The notes under the pieces are model-generated. The model had not been told where the DNA came from. It made no database searches and saw nothing but the letters and a program-made list of their open reading frames with translations. A stretch of 64,000 bases of DNA from an uncultured Neisseriaceae bacterium. Its GTDB lineage: Bacteria; Pseudomonadota; Gammaproteobacteria; Burkholderiales; Neisseriaceae. The stretch spans positions 1 through 64,000 of the forward strand of contig CAMLPN010000004.1 in the NCBI GenBank assembly GCA_946481965.1. Reading direction: 5' to 3'. This document shows, in pieces, positions 21,356 through 31,391 of the stretch (position 1 is its first letter; each line of letters begins with the position of its first letter). The translations under genes were made by a program, and so were the position numbers.

Positions 21356-22378
21356 TCAGGCTACATTTCTTCTATACTCTGATGGTGATGTACCCGTTTC
21401 TTTTTTAAATAAACGACAAAAATAATTGGCATCGTTATAGGCCAGCTCTAAGGCAATGGTATTAATTTGCAAATCACTAAAGCGCAACAATAGCTGTGCC
21501 AGTACAATTTTGCGTTTTGCAATATATTCGGAAAACCCCAAGCCAAATTCTTTTTTGAATAATCGGCTTAGATAACATGAACTAATATAGGCATTTTCGG
21601 CAACGCTATCTAATGAGATATCTTTTAATATATTTTGTTCAATATAGTATTGGGCTCGTTGGATAGCAGATAATTTTTTTCCTGAAGCTTTACAGGCTAT
21701 ATCAAAAATACGGTTGCTAAGCTCCAGTAAGTCTGTCATTACTTTATAATAATTCCCTTTATTAGGTTTAAGATTATTTAAAAAGGTATCATTTTTATGT
21801 AGCTGCTCAATAACCCAGCCGCGTGACTGAGTTAGCTGATGGAGTAGATCCATTAAATTGAAAATTTCCTGATTATCCTCATCCTCTGCAAATTCATACT
21901 GTTTAGTTAAACTTTCAAGAATAAGATTATTCCACTCTATATATTGGCAATTATCAAGAAATTGTCCCATCTGTATTTTTTTCTGTTTTATTTCATGGCT
22001 TTTCTGTTCGTTAAACTCTAAACTGTTTTTAATGGTATTGATTAGAATCTGAGGTTTTATTGGCTTGAGCAGATAATCATCCACTTTCAATCCAAACATA
22101 TGGCGTGCTAAATCAATGTCATCGTTTGCAGTAGTCACGATAACTTTGGTTTCATTGGATTTACCACGTAAATAACGAATGACTTCTAAGCCATTTGGTA
22201 ATGGTATATTGATATCAACTAACATTAAATCAATATGATTAAGCTGATCAATTAATTGAATTGCTTCACTGCCCTTACTTGCTTCAACTACATTGACATC
22301 ATCAAAACCCTTATTAATAATTTTTTTTAAAGCTTCTAATTCAATTAATTCATCTTCGACCAATAATATTTTATACAT
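21356..22378 (-). CDS. AraC-type response regulator (receiver + HTH_18, YesN-like)
   Basis: 340 aa; receiver MYKILLVEDELIELEAL...LMLVDINIPLPNGLEVI; C-terminal AraC HTH AENAYISSCYLSRLFKKEFGLGFSEYI. Confidence 0.9.
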   Translation of the reverse strand: MYKILLVEDELIELEALKKIINKGFDDVNVVEASKGSEAIQLIDQLNHIDLMLVDINIPLPNGLEVIRYLRGKSNETKVIVTTANDDIDLARHMFGLKVDDYLLKPIKPQILINTIKNSLEFNEQKSHEIKQKKIQMGQFLDNCQYIEWNNLILESLTKQYEFAEDEDNQEIFNLMDLLHQLTQSRGWVIEQLHKNDTFLNNLKPNKGNYYKVMTDLLELSNRIFDIACKASGKKLSAIQRAQYYIEQNILKDISLDSVAENAYISSCYLSRLFKKEFGLGFSEYIAKRKIVLAQLLLRFSDLQINTIALELAYNDANYFCRLFKKETGTSPSEYRRNVA

Positions 22379-23639
22379 ATGGCAATTCTCTGATATTATT
22401 TTGTTCCATAGGAAATCTTAAACGTACGGTTGTTCCCATATTTGGTTTATTCGGGCTTTTTATCTCTAAGCCATAACGTTGGCCAAATAATAGTCTAAGC
22501 CTATTTTGGATATTTTTAATACCAATGCTATTGTGATTATTCTCCTGTACATCATCGGATAGGATTTCATTGATTTTATCAGCCGGTATACCATCCCCAT
22601 TATCTGAAACTTCCAATAGAACATCGTGACCATCATCATAAGCAGATAATGAAATAAAAGATTTTTCTTCTTTTGGTTCAATCACGTATTTAAAACAATT
22701 TTCAACCAATGGTTGTAAAACCAAAAACGGGCTGGCAATATCCAGATATTTATCTGGTATATTTATTTTATAACTAAATCGATCTTTCAAACGGATTTGC
22801 TGAATGGCTAAATAACTTTTAACTGCATTGACTTCACTACCGATGGTGATTAATTTATTATCACTTTTTTTGAGAATATAACGCATCATATCCGAAAAAT
22901 AATATACAGTATTTTCCGTTTGTTCTGCGTCCTCTAAAAAAGCCAATCGACCGATAGTATTTAAGACATTAAATAAAAAATGTGGGTTAATTTGATAAGA
23001 TAATACCTTGTATTCTGCATCACAAAGGGCTCGTTCTAAATCAGCACGATTGCGTAATTCTTCTGCCAATTTGATACTTTTAGCATGCAATTCTTTCTGA
23101 ATTTTATTGGCATAAGCTTGTTCTGCTAAATAAAGAGCAATATTTGATAAGGAATAGGCTGCCGCCTCAAATCTATCATAAGGAATATAATTGGCTTGCT
23201 GATGAGCTTGCACTAGCTTTGCATTATTTTCCCACTCAGAAGTACGACCTAATATATAGGGTATGGTTTGCTGTTTTTCCTGTTCGACCTGAACTTGTCC
23301 GGAAATAAAAGCACCGAGATATTGTCCATTAACAATGATTGGCACCGCAAATTCGACAAAATCACAGCAACAACGATAAACGACTGGTTTATTAGCCGAC
23401 ATAGCTGCACGTCCACCAGCATTATCACATTGAAAACATTTATCTTGCTGAGACACACTAGCCCTAGACAATTTACAAAATGTGGAAAATCCACTTGGTT
23501 TTGTAATTGGCATCCCTTTTTCATTAACGATAACAATAGCAACACCAATTGATTTGCTAAAATTATCCTGCAATGTTTGCAATTGCTTTAATTCTATTAG
23601 TTCCGTTAGCCGGAATGTATAATTCATTAAACACTCCAT
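22371..23639 (-). CDS. PocR-domain sensor histidine kinase (LytS/YesM type), copy 2; overlaps RR by 8 nt
   Basis: 422 aa; paralogous to 18638..19876 (YRCCCDFVEFAVPIIVNGQYLGAFISG; YQINPHFLFNVLNTIGRLAFLEDAEQTE). Confidence 0.88.
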   Translation of the reverse strand: MECLMNYTFRLTELIELKQLQTLQDNFSKSIGVAIVIVNEKGMPITKPSGFSTFCKLSRASVSQQDKCFQCDNAGGRAAMSANKPVVYRCCCDFVEFAVPIIVNGQYLGAFISGQVQVEQEKQQTIPYILGRTSEWENNAKLVQAHQQANYIPYDRFEAAAYSLSNIALYLAEQAYANKIQKELHAKSIKLAEELRNRADLERALCDAEYKVLSYQINPHFLFNVLNTIGRLAFLEDAEQTENTVYYFSDMMRYILKKSDNKLITIGSEVNAVKSYLAIQQIRLKDRFSYKINIPDKYLDIASPFLVLQPLVENCFKYVIEPKEEKSFISLSAYDDGHDVLLEVSDNGDGIPADKINEILSDDVQENNHNSIGIKNIQNRLRLLFGQRYGLEIKSPNKPNMGTTVRLRFPMEQNNIRELPYV

Positions 23640-23833
23640 AGATATTCATAACCATTCTAGTTTTTCAAACAAAAAAATGATAGTGAACTAATAATAGTTA
23701 ACAGAATATAATCTTAGTTATCAATAATTTTCAATAACTATTTTTGGAGCTTAAACTAAAATCGTATTTTATTCATTAATTATTTTAATTTTTGTTTTAT
23801 TTTCCTTGATAAAGATTAATACATGTACATTTT

Positions 23834-24751
23834 TTACCCACCAATATGGCAGCTAATACCAGCCTTTTCGATTTCTTGTTTCAAAAGATCTATTCTTTCT
23901 TCGGGAACTTCTTTGACCCCATCAAATGGATATACACGTCCTAATAATTGATATTTATTTTGTCCATAATTGTGGTATGGCAGAAGATGAATAACATCAA
24001 TATCTTTCATTAATTTGGTAAATTCAGCAATTTCTCTAATGGATTCTGGATTGTCATTCACATTTGGGATAACCGGAATTCTGACAATAGTTTTAGTTAA
24101 ATACGAGATACGAATCAAATTTTCTAAAATTATTTTATTATCCACACCAGTGGCATTTCTGTGCACGACTGGGTCGATAGATTTAATATCGGTCAGAGCT
24201 AAATCGACAAATGGCATCACCGATTCAATCACTTCTTTGGTTGTCATACCGGTAGTTTCCATGGCGGTATGCCATCCTTTTTCCTTACAAGCACGCAATA
24301 GCTCTCTGGTGAATTTAGGCTGGGAGAGAGCTTCTCCGCCTGAAAGGGTAATACCACCATTTGAGCGTCGGTAAATAGCTGCATCTTTTTGTAATTCCTG
24401 TATGACTTCCCAAACAGTCATTTTTTTACCCTTTAGAACTAGGGCATTAGTCGGGCAAACTTCTGCGCAAGCACCACAGGCGACACAGCGATCTCGATCA
24501 ACTAAATAAGGATTATTTACAGATAATGCTCCATATTTACAGGCTTCTAAACATCTACCACAGTGAATACAACTGCTTTCCTGATACATGATTTCAGGCT
24601 GTGGTCTTTGTGATTCAGGATTACTACACCATTTACAAGCTAAAGGACACCCTTTTAAAAAAGGAATGGTTCGAATACCCGGTCCATCATGTAATGAGTA
24701 GCGCTGAATATTAAAAACTGTTCCTTCAAGATCATATGCTATATTTTCCAT
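23834..24751 (-). CDS. cutD: Glycyl radical enzyme activating enzyme (radical SAM; choline TMA-lyase activase)
   Basis: 305 aa; GCPLACKWCSNPESQ (CxxxCxxC variant), ferredoxin-like insert with two CxxCxxC-type clusters, GGITLSGGEAL. Confidence 0.92.
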   Translation of the reverse strand: MENIAYDLEGTVFNIQRYSLHDGPGIRTIPFLKGCPLACKWCSNPESQRPQPEIMYQESSCIHCGRCLEACKYGALSVNNPYLVDRDRCVACGACAEVCPTNALVLKGKKMTVWEVIQELQKDAAIYRRSNGGITLSGGEALSQPKFTRELLRACKEKGWHTAMETTGMTTKEVIESVMPFVDLALTDIKSIDPVVHRNATGVDNKIILENLIRISYLTKTIVRIPVIPNVNDNPESIREIAEFTKLMKDIDVIHLLPYHNYGQNKYQLLGRVYPFDGVKEVPEERIDLLKQEIEKAGISCHIGG

Positions 24752-24945
24752 ATCTTTATCTTCTCATTATTGATGGGTTATGTTCACTTTTCAGCTAAAC
24801 TGTTTGTAATTATTTTTAGGATGATGCTAACAATTAGGTATTTTTGCCTGTCACTGCTTTTGTAAATGGCTATTAATATTTATTGCTAGGCATTTGTATT
24901 TAAATTAAATAAATTAATGAGTTACAAGTTATTTACTAGTTATTT

Positions 24946-24977
24946 AAAAAGGGTTTAGGGTCCTCCCTAAACCCCTT
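24946..24977 (-). terminator. Intrinsic terminator between cutC and cutD (minus strand)
   Basis: Minus strand GGGGTTTAGGG-agga-CCCTAAACCCTTTTT: GC-containing stem plus U-run. Confidence 0.7.
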
Positions 24978-25041
24978 GTCAGGTCGTGCTTTACCAAATT
25001 GATATTACATCATCATTGGCAAAGGTCGTATTTACAAGCAA

Positions 25042-27600
25042 TTAGAATTTCTGCTCTGTTCGACTAATGATGTCGTCTTGTACATCTTTAGCCAATACGA
25101 CGAATTGAGCACTATACCCAGCTACTCGTACAACCAAATCGCGGTATTCTTCTGGATTTTGTTGTGCTTTAATCAGCGTATCTCGATTGATAACATTAAA
25201 TTGCATGTGCATACCTTTGCGATCAAAATAACCGCGAATCATGCCACTGAAATTTTTCAGACCACTGTCACCAGATAAAGCTGAAGGTAAGAATTTCTGG
25301 TTATATAAGGTACCATTTGATGCAATGAAATGATCAAGTTTTGATACGGAGTTAGCTGCTGCGGTTGGGCCCAGAGTATCTTTACCTTGTCGTGGTGAAA
25401 CACCATCGGCCAGAGGTTCCTTAGCCAAACGACCATCCGGCAAGGCATTAACATCTCGACCAAACAGTACATTAGCAGATACAGGATAAATACCTGCCTG
25501 GAACTGACCGCCACGAGGATTGGTATATTTTTCGACCTCTTTACAGTAAATCAAGGCACAATGACGAGCGACCAAATCCACTGCATCTATGTCATTACCA
25601 AAGCATGGGGTGCTGGCAAGTATACGGCGAACATCTTCATAGTGAGCATGACCACACTGACCAGCCGCATTGCAAGTATTTTGTACAGATAATTGACGAT
25701 ACACTTCATTTTTAACAGCTTCAGGATCCAAAGAACCATTTTGGCTAATGATACCTTTAACCATGTCATAAATTTGCTGTTCATTCAATGAACTGTCAAC
25801 TTCGACTTTGCCACCGTGCAAATGTGTACCCACTGGATAACCAAAGTTAGCCTGAAGGGCTTCTTTCAGATCAGACAAGGAAACTTTGCCATCTTCAAAC
25901 ACCTGTTTTTGAATTGCATAAACAGAGTCACCAGTATCAGCTACACCAAAGGCTTGAGGACCGGTAAAGTTGTAGATAGCACCACCTTCCTGTACAGATT
26001 TACCGCGACCGATACAATCATCCACCATTGCAGATAAGAATGGCAGCGGGCAACGCTCTGCATGGGCAATATCAACACTATTACAAGCTTCTGCCAGATT
26101 ACGTACGAAGAATTGAATCTGGGTTTGGAATGCCTGATACAGATCATCAATGCTACGGAAAGTAGTAATATCACCGGTAACAGGGCCTAATTGACGTCCA
26201 TTAACCTGACCATTATTCAGGGTAATTTCAAGTACTTTAGCTACATTAAAGAATGCAGCATCATGCCAGCCTTCGGTACGATGTGGCGACTGTGGTTCAA
26301 CACAGCCGATAATGCAGTAATCACGTGCATCTTTCAGGGAAACACCGCGGTTTTGTAATGCAGGAATAATGACTTCATCATTATACATTGCCGGAACACC
26401 TAATCCTAACCGAACTACCTCACAGGCACGATATAAAAATTCATCAGGTGTACCTTGCCATACACGAATGGAGAAAGATGGTTGTGGCAAACGAACATGT
26501 GCAGTCGCTTGCATACACATATAACTCATCTCATTGGTCGCATCCAAGCCGTCTTCGGTCTGTCCACCAACACAAAGGTTCTGGAATACAGCATAACCTG
26601 CAAAGGCTTGTGCTGAAATTTCATCACGGGTTTTATTAACATCGTTCAGTTTAACCCAGCAGCAATCAACGAGTTCCTGCGCAAAATCTTCGCTGATACT
26701 TTTATCTGCTTTATAGTAAGGGTTCATATACTGGTCAAAACGACCCGGAGAAACAGAATGGCCACTTGACTCAATTTGTAATAAACACTGAACAAACCAG
26801 AATGACTGACAAGCTTCCCAGAAGTTGGTAGCACCACGTTCTGGCACACGACGACAATTCTGTGCAATTTGCAGTAATTCGGCTTTACGTTGTGGATTAG
26901 ATTCTTGCTGCGCTAATTCGTTGGCTTTATCAGCATAGCGATGGGCAAAATTAATCGCAGCCTTATAAGTGATAATGATGGCATTATAAAATTGTTCTTT
27001 TTTAATAAAGCCAGGATCCATGCGATCCAGTTTTGCCAATGCGGCATTAACTTCTTCAATGATGCCCAGAAAACCAATACGTAAAATTTTACCGTAATCA
27101 ACGCTAATATGACCCACACCGCCATAGAAATAATTACCAACCGTAAATACCCCATTGGCAATACAATCGCGGGTTTGCTGAGACATATAAGAATTAGCTA
27201 AATCACTGGTTGTTTTACCTGGCCAGTATTTGAACGCTTCATGCAATTCTTGTGCGGTTTGTTGTGGAATAATAAATGGATCAGCAATACGATGTTCCAT
27301 TGTGTCGAATTCTTTTTCTACCCACTCAAAAGAGAATTCAGGACAAATTTCTGTTGAACGCGGATTTTTGGTAATAGCACCAACAATCAATTCATCATCA
27401 CGGATGGTTACCGGCAAATTATTAAATAATTTTTCCGCAACCTTAGCACGGCGGATGATCGCAGGTAAACCTTCTGTTTCTTTATAAGCCTGAGTTGCCA
27501 AAACAGCACGCTCTGATTCAACATGTGGCTTCGCATTAATAATTGTATTTTTTAATCTGATAATACGATCCGTTGGATTAGTGAACCCTTTTTCAATCAT
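25042..27600 (-). CDS. cutC: Choline trimethylamine-lyase (glycyl radical enzyme)
   Basis: 852 aa; YGGVGHISVDYGKIL (Asp expected for choline lyases), catalytic GCVEP, glycyl loop RVAGYSAQF. Confidence 0.9.
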   Translation of the reverse strand: MIEKGFTNPTDRIIRLKNTIINAKPHVESERAVLATQAYKETEGLPAIIRRAKVAEKLFNNLPVTIRDDELIVGAITKNPRSTEICPEFSFEWVEKEFDTMEHRIADPFIIPQQTAQELHEAFKYWPGKTTSDLANSYMSQQTRDCIANGVFTVGNYFYGGVGHISVDYGKILRIGFLGIIEEVNAALAKLDRMDPGFIKKEQFYNAIIITYKAAINFAHRYADKANELAQQESNPQRKAELLQIAQNCRRVPERGATNFWEACQSFWFVQCLLQIESSGHSVSPGRFDQYMNPYYKADKSISEDFAQELVDCCWVKLNDVNKTRDEISAQAFAGYAVFQNLCVGGQTEDGLDATNEMSYMCMQATAHVRLPQPSFSIRVWQGTPDEFLYRACEVVRLGLGVPAMYNDEVIIPALQNRGVSLKDARDYCIIGCVEPQSPHRTEGWHDAAFFNVAKVLEITLNNGQVNGRQLGPVTGDITTFRSIDDLYQAFQTQIQFFVRNLAEACNSVDIAHAERCPLPFLSAMVDDCIGRGKSVQEGGAIYNFTGPQAFGVADTGDSVYAIQKQVFEDGKVSLSDLKEALQANFGYPVGTHLHGGKVEVDSSLNEQQIYDMVKGIISQNGSLDPEAVKNEVYRQLSVQNTCNAAGQCGHAHYEDVRRILASTPCFGNDIDAVDLVARHCALIYCKEVEKYTNPRGGQFQAGIYPVSANVLFGRDVNALPDGRLAKEPLADGVSPRQGKDTLGPTAAANSVSKLDHFIASNGTLYNQKFLPSALSGDSGLKNFSGMIRGYFDRKGMHMQFNVINRDTLIKAQQNPEEYRDLVVRVAGYSAQFVVLAKDVQDDIISRTEQKF

Positions 27601-27657
27601 GATTCTTACTCCTGTATAATTTTATTGCAATGGTATTGAAGGATATGAACAATAAAC

Positions 27658-28233
27658 TTAATGGTTAATTCTTATGCCTAATAAGCGACTAAACTGACTT
27701 AAAATCGCCGGGTGGGCTGCCCAAGTTGCTGCGGTTACTAAATTGTTATCGACAACTGCGTCCTGCACCCCTACATCCATGTAAATCCCACCAGCAAGTT
27801 CTATTTCTGGCTTGACCGTACAATAAGCAGTTACTTTTTTACCTTTTAATACATCTGCTGAAACCAGTATTTGCACGCCATGACAGATAGCCGCTACAGG
27901 TAGAGAAAAACCCATCATGTAATGGATAATATGTAATACATCCGCATTCAGGCGCAGATATTCGGAAGAGCGACCACCACTAATATAGACACCGGCATAT
28001 TCATGAAGATTAATTTGATTAAACGAAGCGGTTAATCTGAATAAATGTCCCGGTTTTTCTGTATAAGTCTGATCACCTTCGAAATCATGAATAGCTGTTT
28101 TGATAAATTCCCCTTCTGACTTATCAGGACAAACAACATCAACTTTTATCCCCAGCATTTGCAAAGCCTGATAGGGAACCATGACTTCATAATCTTCTGA
28201 AAAGTCCCCTACAATAAGCAGAATTTTTTTCAT
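27658..28233 (-). CDS. DJ-1/PfpI family protein
   Basis: Start taken as ATG of MKKILLIVGDFSEDYEVMVPYQAL; nucleophile elbow AAICHGVQILVSADVLKGKKVTAY. Confidence 0.85.
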   Translation of the reverse strand: MKKILLIVGDFSEDYEVMVPYQALQMLGIKVDVVCPDKSEGEFIKTAIHDFEGDQTYTEKPGHLFRLTASFNQINLHEYAGVYISGGRSSEYLRLNADVLHIIHYMMGFSLPVAAICHGVQILVSADVLKGKKVTAYCTVKPEIELAGGIYMDVGVQDAVVDNNLVTAATWAAHPAILSQFSRLLGIRINH

Positions 28234-28234
28234 A

Positions 28235-28546
28235 TCAAAAACCTTGTCCCATTTCATCCATTTCCTCAATTGCTTGCATAGCAACATTAACCGCGGAAAT
28301 TTCCCCAAAAATGGCTAAAGTCGTAATATGTTGCGGACAACTGCCAAATACTTCAGATACAACAACATTAGCGGATTTACTGGCTACATCAGCATAAAAG
28401 TAGAGATCAGGAATAGAAACCATCATCAAGCCGACTGCATCGACATGAAATTGATTTAACAATGTCCGGGCATCATTCGGAGTACGTTTTTTCAACATAT
28501 CCAGAATTTGTTTGCTTGGTGCATTGATTATTCTTTTTTTCGCCAC
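28235..28546 (-). CDS. BMC shell protein, PduU/EutS-type circularly permuted BMC-H
   Basis: 103 aa; VDAVGLMMVSIPDLYFYADVASKSANVVVSEVFGSCPQHITTLAIFGEISAVNVAM. Confidence 0.85.
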   Translation of the reverse strand: MAKKRIINAPSKQILDMLKKRTPNDARTLLNQFHVDAVGLMMVSIPDLYFYADVASKSANVVVSEVFGSCPQHITTLAIFGEISAVNVAMQAIEEMDEMGQGF

Positions 28547-28565
28547 TTTTATGCCTTTGTTATTA

Positions 28566-30269
28566 TTATCTAATATTTAATGATTCCACCATCACACAGC
28601 GCCGTTGACGAGCAAACGATCTTGCTGATGTGAGCCCTTCACCAGTAGGACCAGCGATGGTAAATGTTGAAAATCCTTCACCGCCTGCACCCAATCCTGT
28701 ATAGGAAGGACCATTTTTAACAAAGATGGTTGTCTGAATAAGTTTGGCCATCTTGGTTAATTTCTCAACATTCATAGAATGCATAATGGCTGTGTGTCGG
28801 TTACCGTGCTCAACTTCTATAGCCAAATCAATAGCTTCATCAACATCACCAACTCGAACCAGCGGTAAAATTGGCATCATTAATTCATGAACAACGAACG
28901 GATGTGATCTATCGGTTTCAATCAAAATGATTTTGGTATTATCTGGAGCAGAAATACCCAGTTTTTCTAACAGATAAATGGCACTTTTTCCGACAAACTG
29001 GGTATTGGGACCAGTTTTCTTGTCGTTTAACACCAATTCCTGCAATTGGGCAATCTTAGCCTGATCAGTGAGCAGATAAGCACCACTTTTCTTCATGCAG
29101 TGAATTAGAAAATCAGCAACCTGATCAACTACAATCAGCTCTTTTTCTGCCACACAAGGAATATTGTTATCAAAGCTGCAACCACTAACAATATCTTTGG
29201 CCGCTTTTTCAATATTGGCTGATTCATCAACTACCACCGGAGGATTTCCCGCTCCTGCACCTATGGCTTTCTTACCGCTGCGTAATACAGATTGAACGAT
29301 AGCTGGACCACCAGTAGCGACTAACATTCTAATTTTTGGATGAGACATCATCGTATTGGTATTTTCAATGGATGGTTTATCCACTGTAACCACCAGATTT
29401 TGCGGTGCGCCCAACTGTGCTAATTTTTCGTTAATCAGTTTTACAGCCAATAAGGATACGTTTTTAGAACGAGGATGCGGACTGAATACCACGCTGTTAC
29501 CAGCCGCCAGCATACCAATGGAATTACAAATAATGGTTTCAGTTGGGTTGGTGGTTGGGGTGATAGAACCAATGACTCCATAGGCTGAATATTCAACTAA
29601 AGATAAGCCATCATCTCCGCTACAGGCTCGGGTAATCAAATCTTCTGTGCCTGGGGTTTTAGAAGCAGCTAAACGATTTTTGATCAATTTATCTTCGTAG
29701 CAGCCCATACCAGTTTCTTCAACGGCCATAGCTGCAACCTGTTCTAAAACTGATTGCTGGAGAAAGACTTCACGGATACCATCGATAAATTTCTGTCGAT
29801 CAGTCATAGAGCAAAGCTGATATTGCCGCTGCGCTTTATGTGCAGCTTCAATTGCCTCATCCATACTGGTAAAAATACCATTACCTTGTGCAGCCTGAAC
29901 ATTAACATGCATGGCTGCAGGAGCTTTGCTGGTATTGGTGTTTTTATTTAATATTTGCGCGACAATATTATTGATTAAAGCATCCTTATCAGTATTGGCA
30001 CTTTCTACTGTATTGTTTTTATTTAATATTTGCGCAACAATATTATTGATCAGACCACTATTGTCAGTATTGGTCTTTTCTACAGTGGTATTGGTATTTA
30101 ATATTTGTGCAACAATATTATTGATCAAACCACTATTATCAGTACTCGTTTTTTCTACTGAGGCTGGCTGATTAGGCATTGTTTGAGCAGATTCTGCGCT
30201 ACCTTTTGCCCCGCCACTGTATTTACTTAATACATTAGCCACAGCTTGGGAGATTGCTAAATCATTCAT
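28566..30269 (-). CDS. CoA-acylating acetaldehyde dehydrogenase (CutF/EutE/PduP-like) with repeated N-terminal targeting region
   Basis: 567 aa; ALDH domain with catalytic Cys in SFDNNIPCVAEKELIV; GAGAGNPPVVVD; N-terminal amphipathic repeats. Confidence 0.9.
   Translation of the reverse strand: MNDLAISQAVANVLSKYSGGAKGSAESAQTMPNQPASVEKTSTDNSGLINNIVAQILNTNTTVEKTNTDNSGLINNIVAQILNKNNTVESANTDKDALINNIVAQILNKNTNTSKAPAAMHVNVQAAQGNGIFTSMDEAIEAAHKAQRQYQLCSMTDRQKFIDGIREVFLQQSVLEQVAAMAVEETGMGCYEDKLIKNRLAASKTPGTEDLITRACSGDDGLSLVEYSAYGVIGSITPTTNPTETIICNSIGMLAAGNSVVFSPHPRSKNVSLLAVKLINEKLAQLGAPQNLVVTVDKPSIENTNTMMSHPKIRMLVATGGPAIVQSVLRSGKKAIGAGAGNPPVVVDESANIEKAAKDIVSGCSFDNNIPCVAEKELIVVDQVADFLIHCMKKSGAYLLTDQAKIAQLQELVLNDKKTGPNTQFVGKSAIYLLEKLGISAPDNTKIILIETDRSHPFVVHELMMPILPLVRVGDVDEAIDLAIEVEHGNRHTAIMHSMNVEKLTKMAKLIQTTIFVKNGPSYTGLGAGGEGFSTFTIAGPTGEGLTSARSFARQRRCVMVESLNIR
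29919..30143 (-). repeat. Three in-frame 75-bp tandem repeats encoding 25-aa encapsulation-peptide-like units
   Basis: TDNSGLINNIVAQILNTNTTVEKTN / TDNSGLINNIVAQILNKNNTVESAN / TDKDALINNIVAQILNKNTNTSKAP. Confidence 0.95.
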
Positions 30270-30293
30270 ATTTTTTCCTGCGTGTTCTCAGTA

Positions 30294-31085
30294 TTAAATA
30301 TAAGGAGTGGTAGTTGATTTTAAGGCGCTCGGATCAAGTGTCGATAATAAGTTCAGACCCACTTCTCGTGCTGCTATCACTGCCTGACGAACTGCTCCTG
30401 AATCACCTGAGAATGTGAATATCACCTCATTACTGTAACTGGTTCCACTCGCTGGGCTTGAATAGCCTATTCCTTCTACTACCGCCGATTTCGCCGCCAC
30501 ATCCGCTATCACGACTCCTATCGCTGCCGGACAACCTACTGTCATCCCGAATGATTTACCTATTGGCGCACCAAAGGCTTTGTTTAATGCATAACTGGCG
30601 CGAGCAGTGTATTGAAACTCCAAATGTCCAGCTGGAGAACCATACACATCACCCATGGTTCGTTCTACTTCATTTAGCGATACTTCTACTGCACGACGTG
30701 CATCTGATACATCTTCTGCGCCAAACAGTACCAAGCTACCGTGACCGCCACCACCTTCTGTATCGCGTGCCAGCTCTACTTTTAAAATTTCACTATTGGT
30801 GGCTTTTACTGCCTCATCTGCGGCAAATATTTGCGGACCTGCACCTGTTCTGGCACCAAGAATACCGATTGAACGGTATTTTTTATCTATGCCCATTAAC
30901 TCATGTAGTTGATTATCTACATTCGCTATGACTAAACCAATGGTATGTCCTGTCGCTGTGCCTACATATTCTGTTAAACCGCATCCGCTTAGATTTGAAG
31001 AGGCGACCTGTGACGTTCCTAATGATGGGGAGGTTTGTTTCCTTATCACCTCTGATACAATTTGTTCTACTAGATTTTGACTCAT
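30294..31085 (-). CDS. BMC-T tandem-domain shell protein (PduB-like), copy 2
   Basis: Identical protein to 17219..18010; N-terminal NLVEQIVSEVIRKQ helix. Confidence 0.9.
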   Translation of the reverse strand: MSQNLVEQIVSEVIRKQTSPSLGTSQVASSNLSGCGLTEYVGTATGHTIGLVIANVDNQLHELMGIDKKYRSIGILGARTGAGPQIFAADEAVKATNSEILKVELARDTEGGGGHGSLVLFGAEDVSDARRAVEVSLNEVERTMGDVYGSPAGHLEFQYTARASYALNKAFGAPIGKSFGMTVGCPAAIGVVIADVAAKSAVVEGIGYSSPASGTSYSNEVIFTFSGDSGAVRQAVIAAREVGLNLLSTLDPSALKSTTTPYI

Positions 31086-31106
31086 CTCAGCCCTCCTCTC
31101 CAATTA

Positions 31107-31391
31107 TCATTTCACTAAGGTGGTTGGTAATATTTTTTCCACTTCGGTATGAGGACGTGGAATAACATGGATAGATACCAGTTCACCGACTTTGGTTGCT
31201 GCTGCTGAGCCTGCATCGGTGGCGGCTTTAACTGCACCTACATCGCCACGTACCATTACGGTAACCAGTCCTGAACCAATTTTTTCATAACCCACTAAAG
31301 TGACATTGGCAGATTTGACCATGGTATCAGCGGCTTCAATTGCAGCCACTAAACCTTTTGTCTCAATCATACCTAACGCTTCTTGTTGCAT
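31107..31391 (-). CDS. BMC-H shell protein (PduA-like), copy 2
   Basis: Identical protein to 18032..18316. Confidence 0.95.
   Translation of the reverse strand: MQQEALGMIETKGLVAAIEAADTMVKSANVTLVGYEKIGSGLVTVMVRGDVGAVKAATDAGSAAATKVGELVSIHVIPRPHTEVEKILPTTLVK

Noticed and set aside
29911-30171. 86-aa plus-strand ORF with hydrophobic repeats
   Set aside because: Antisense to the 75-bp repeats encoding the ALDH N-terminus.
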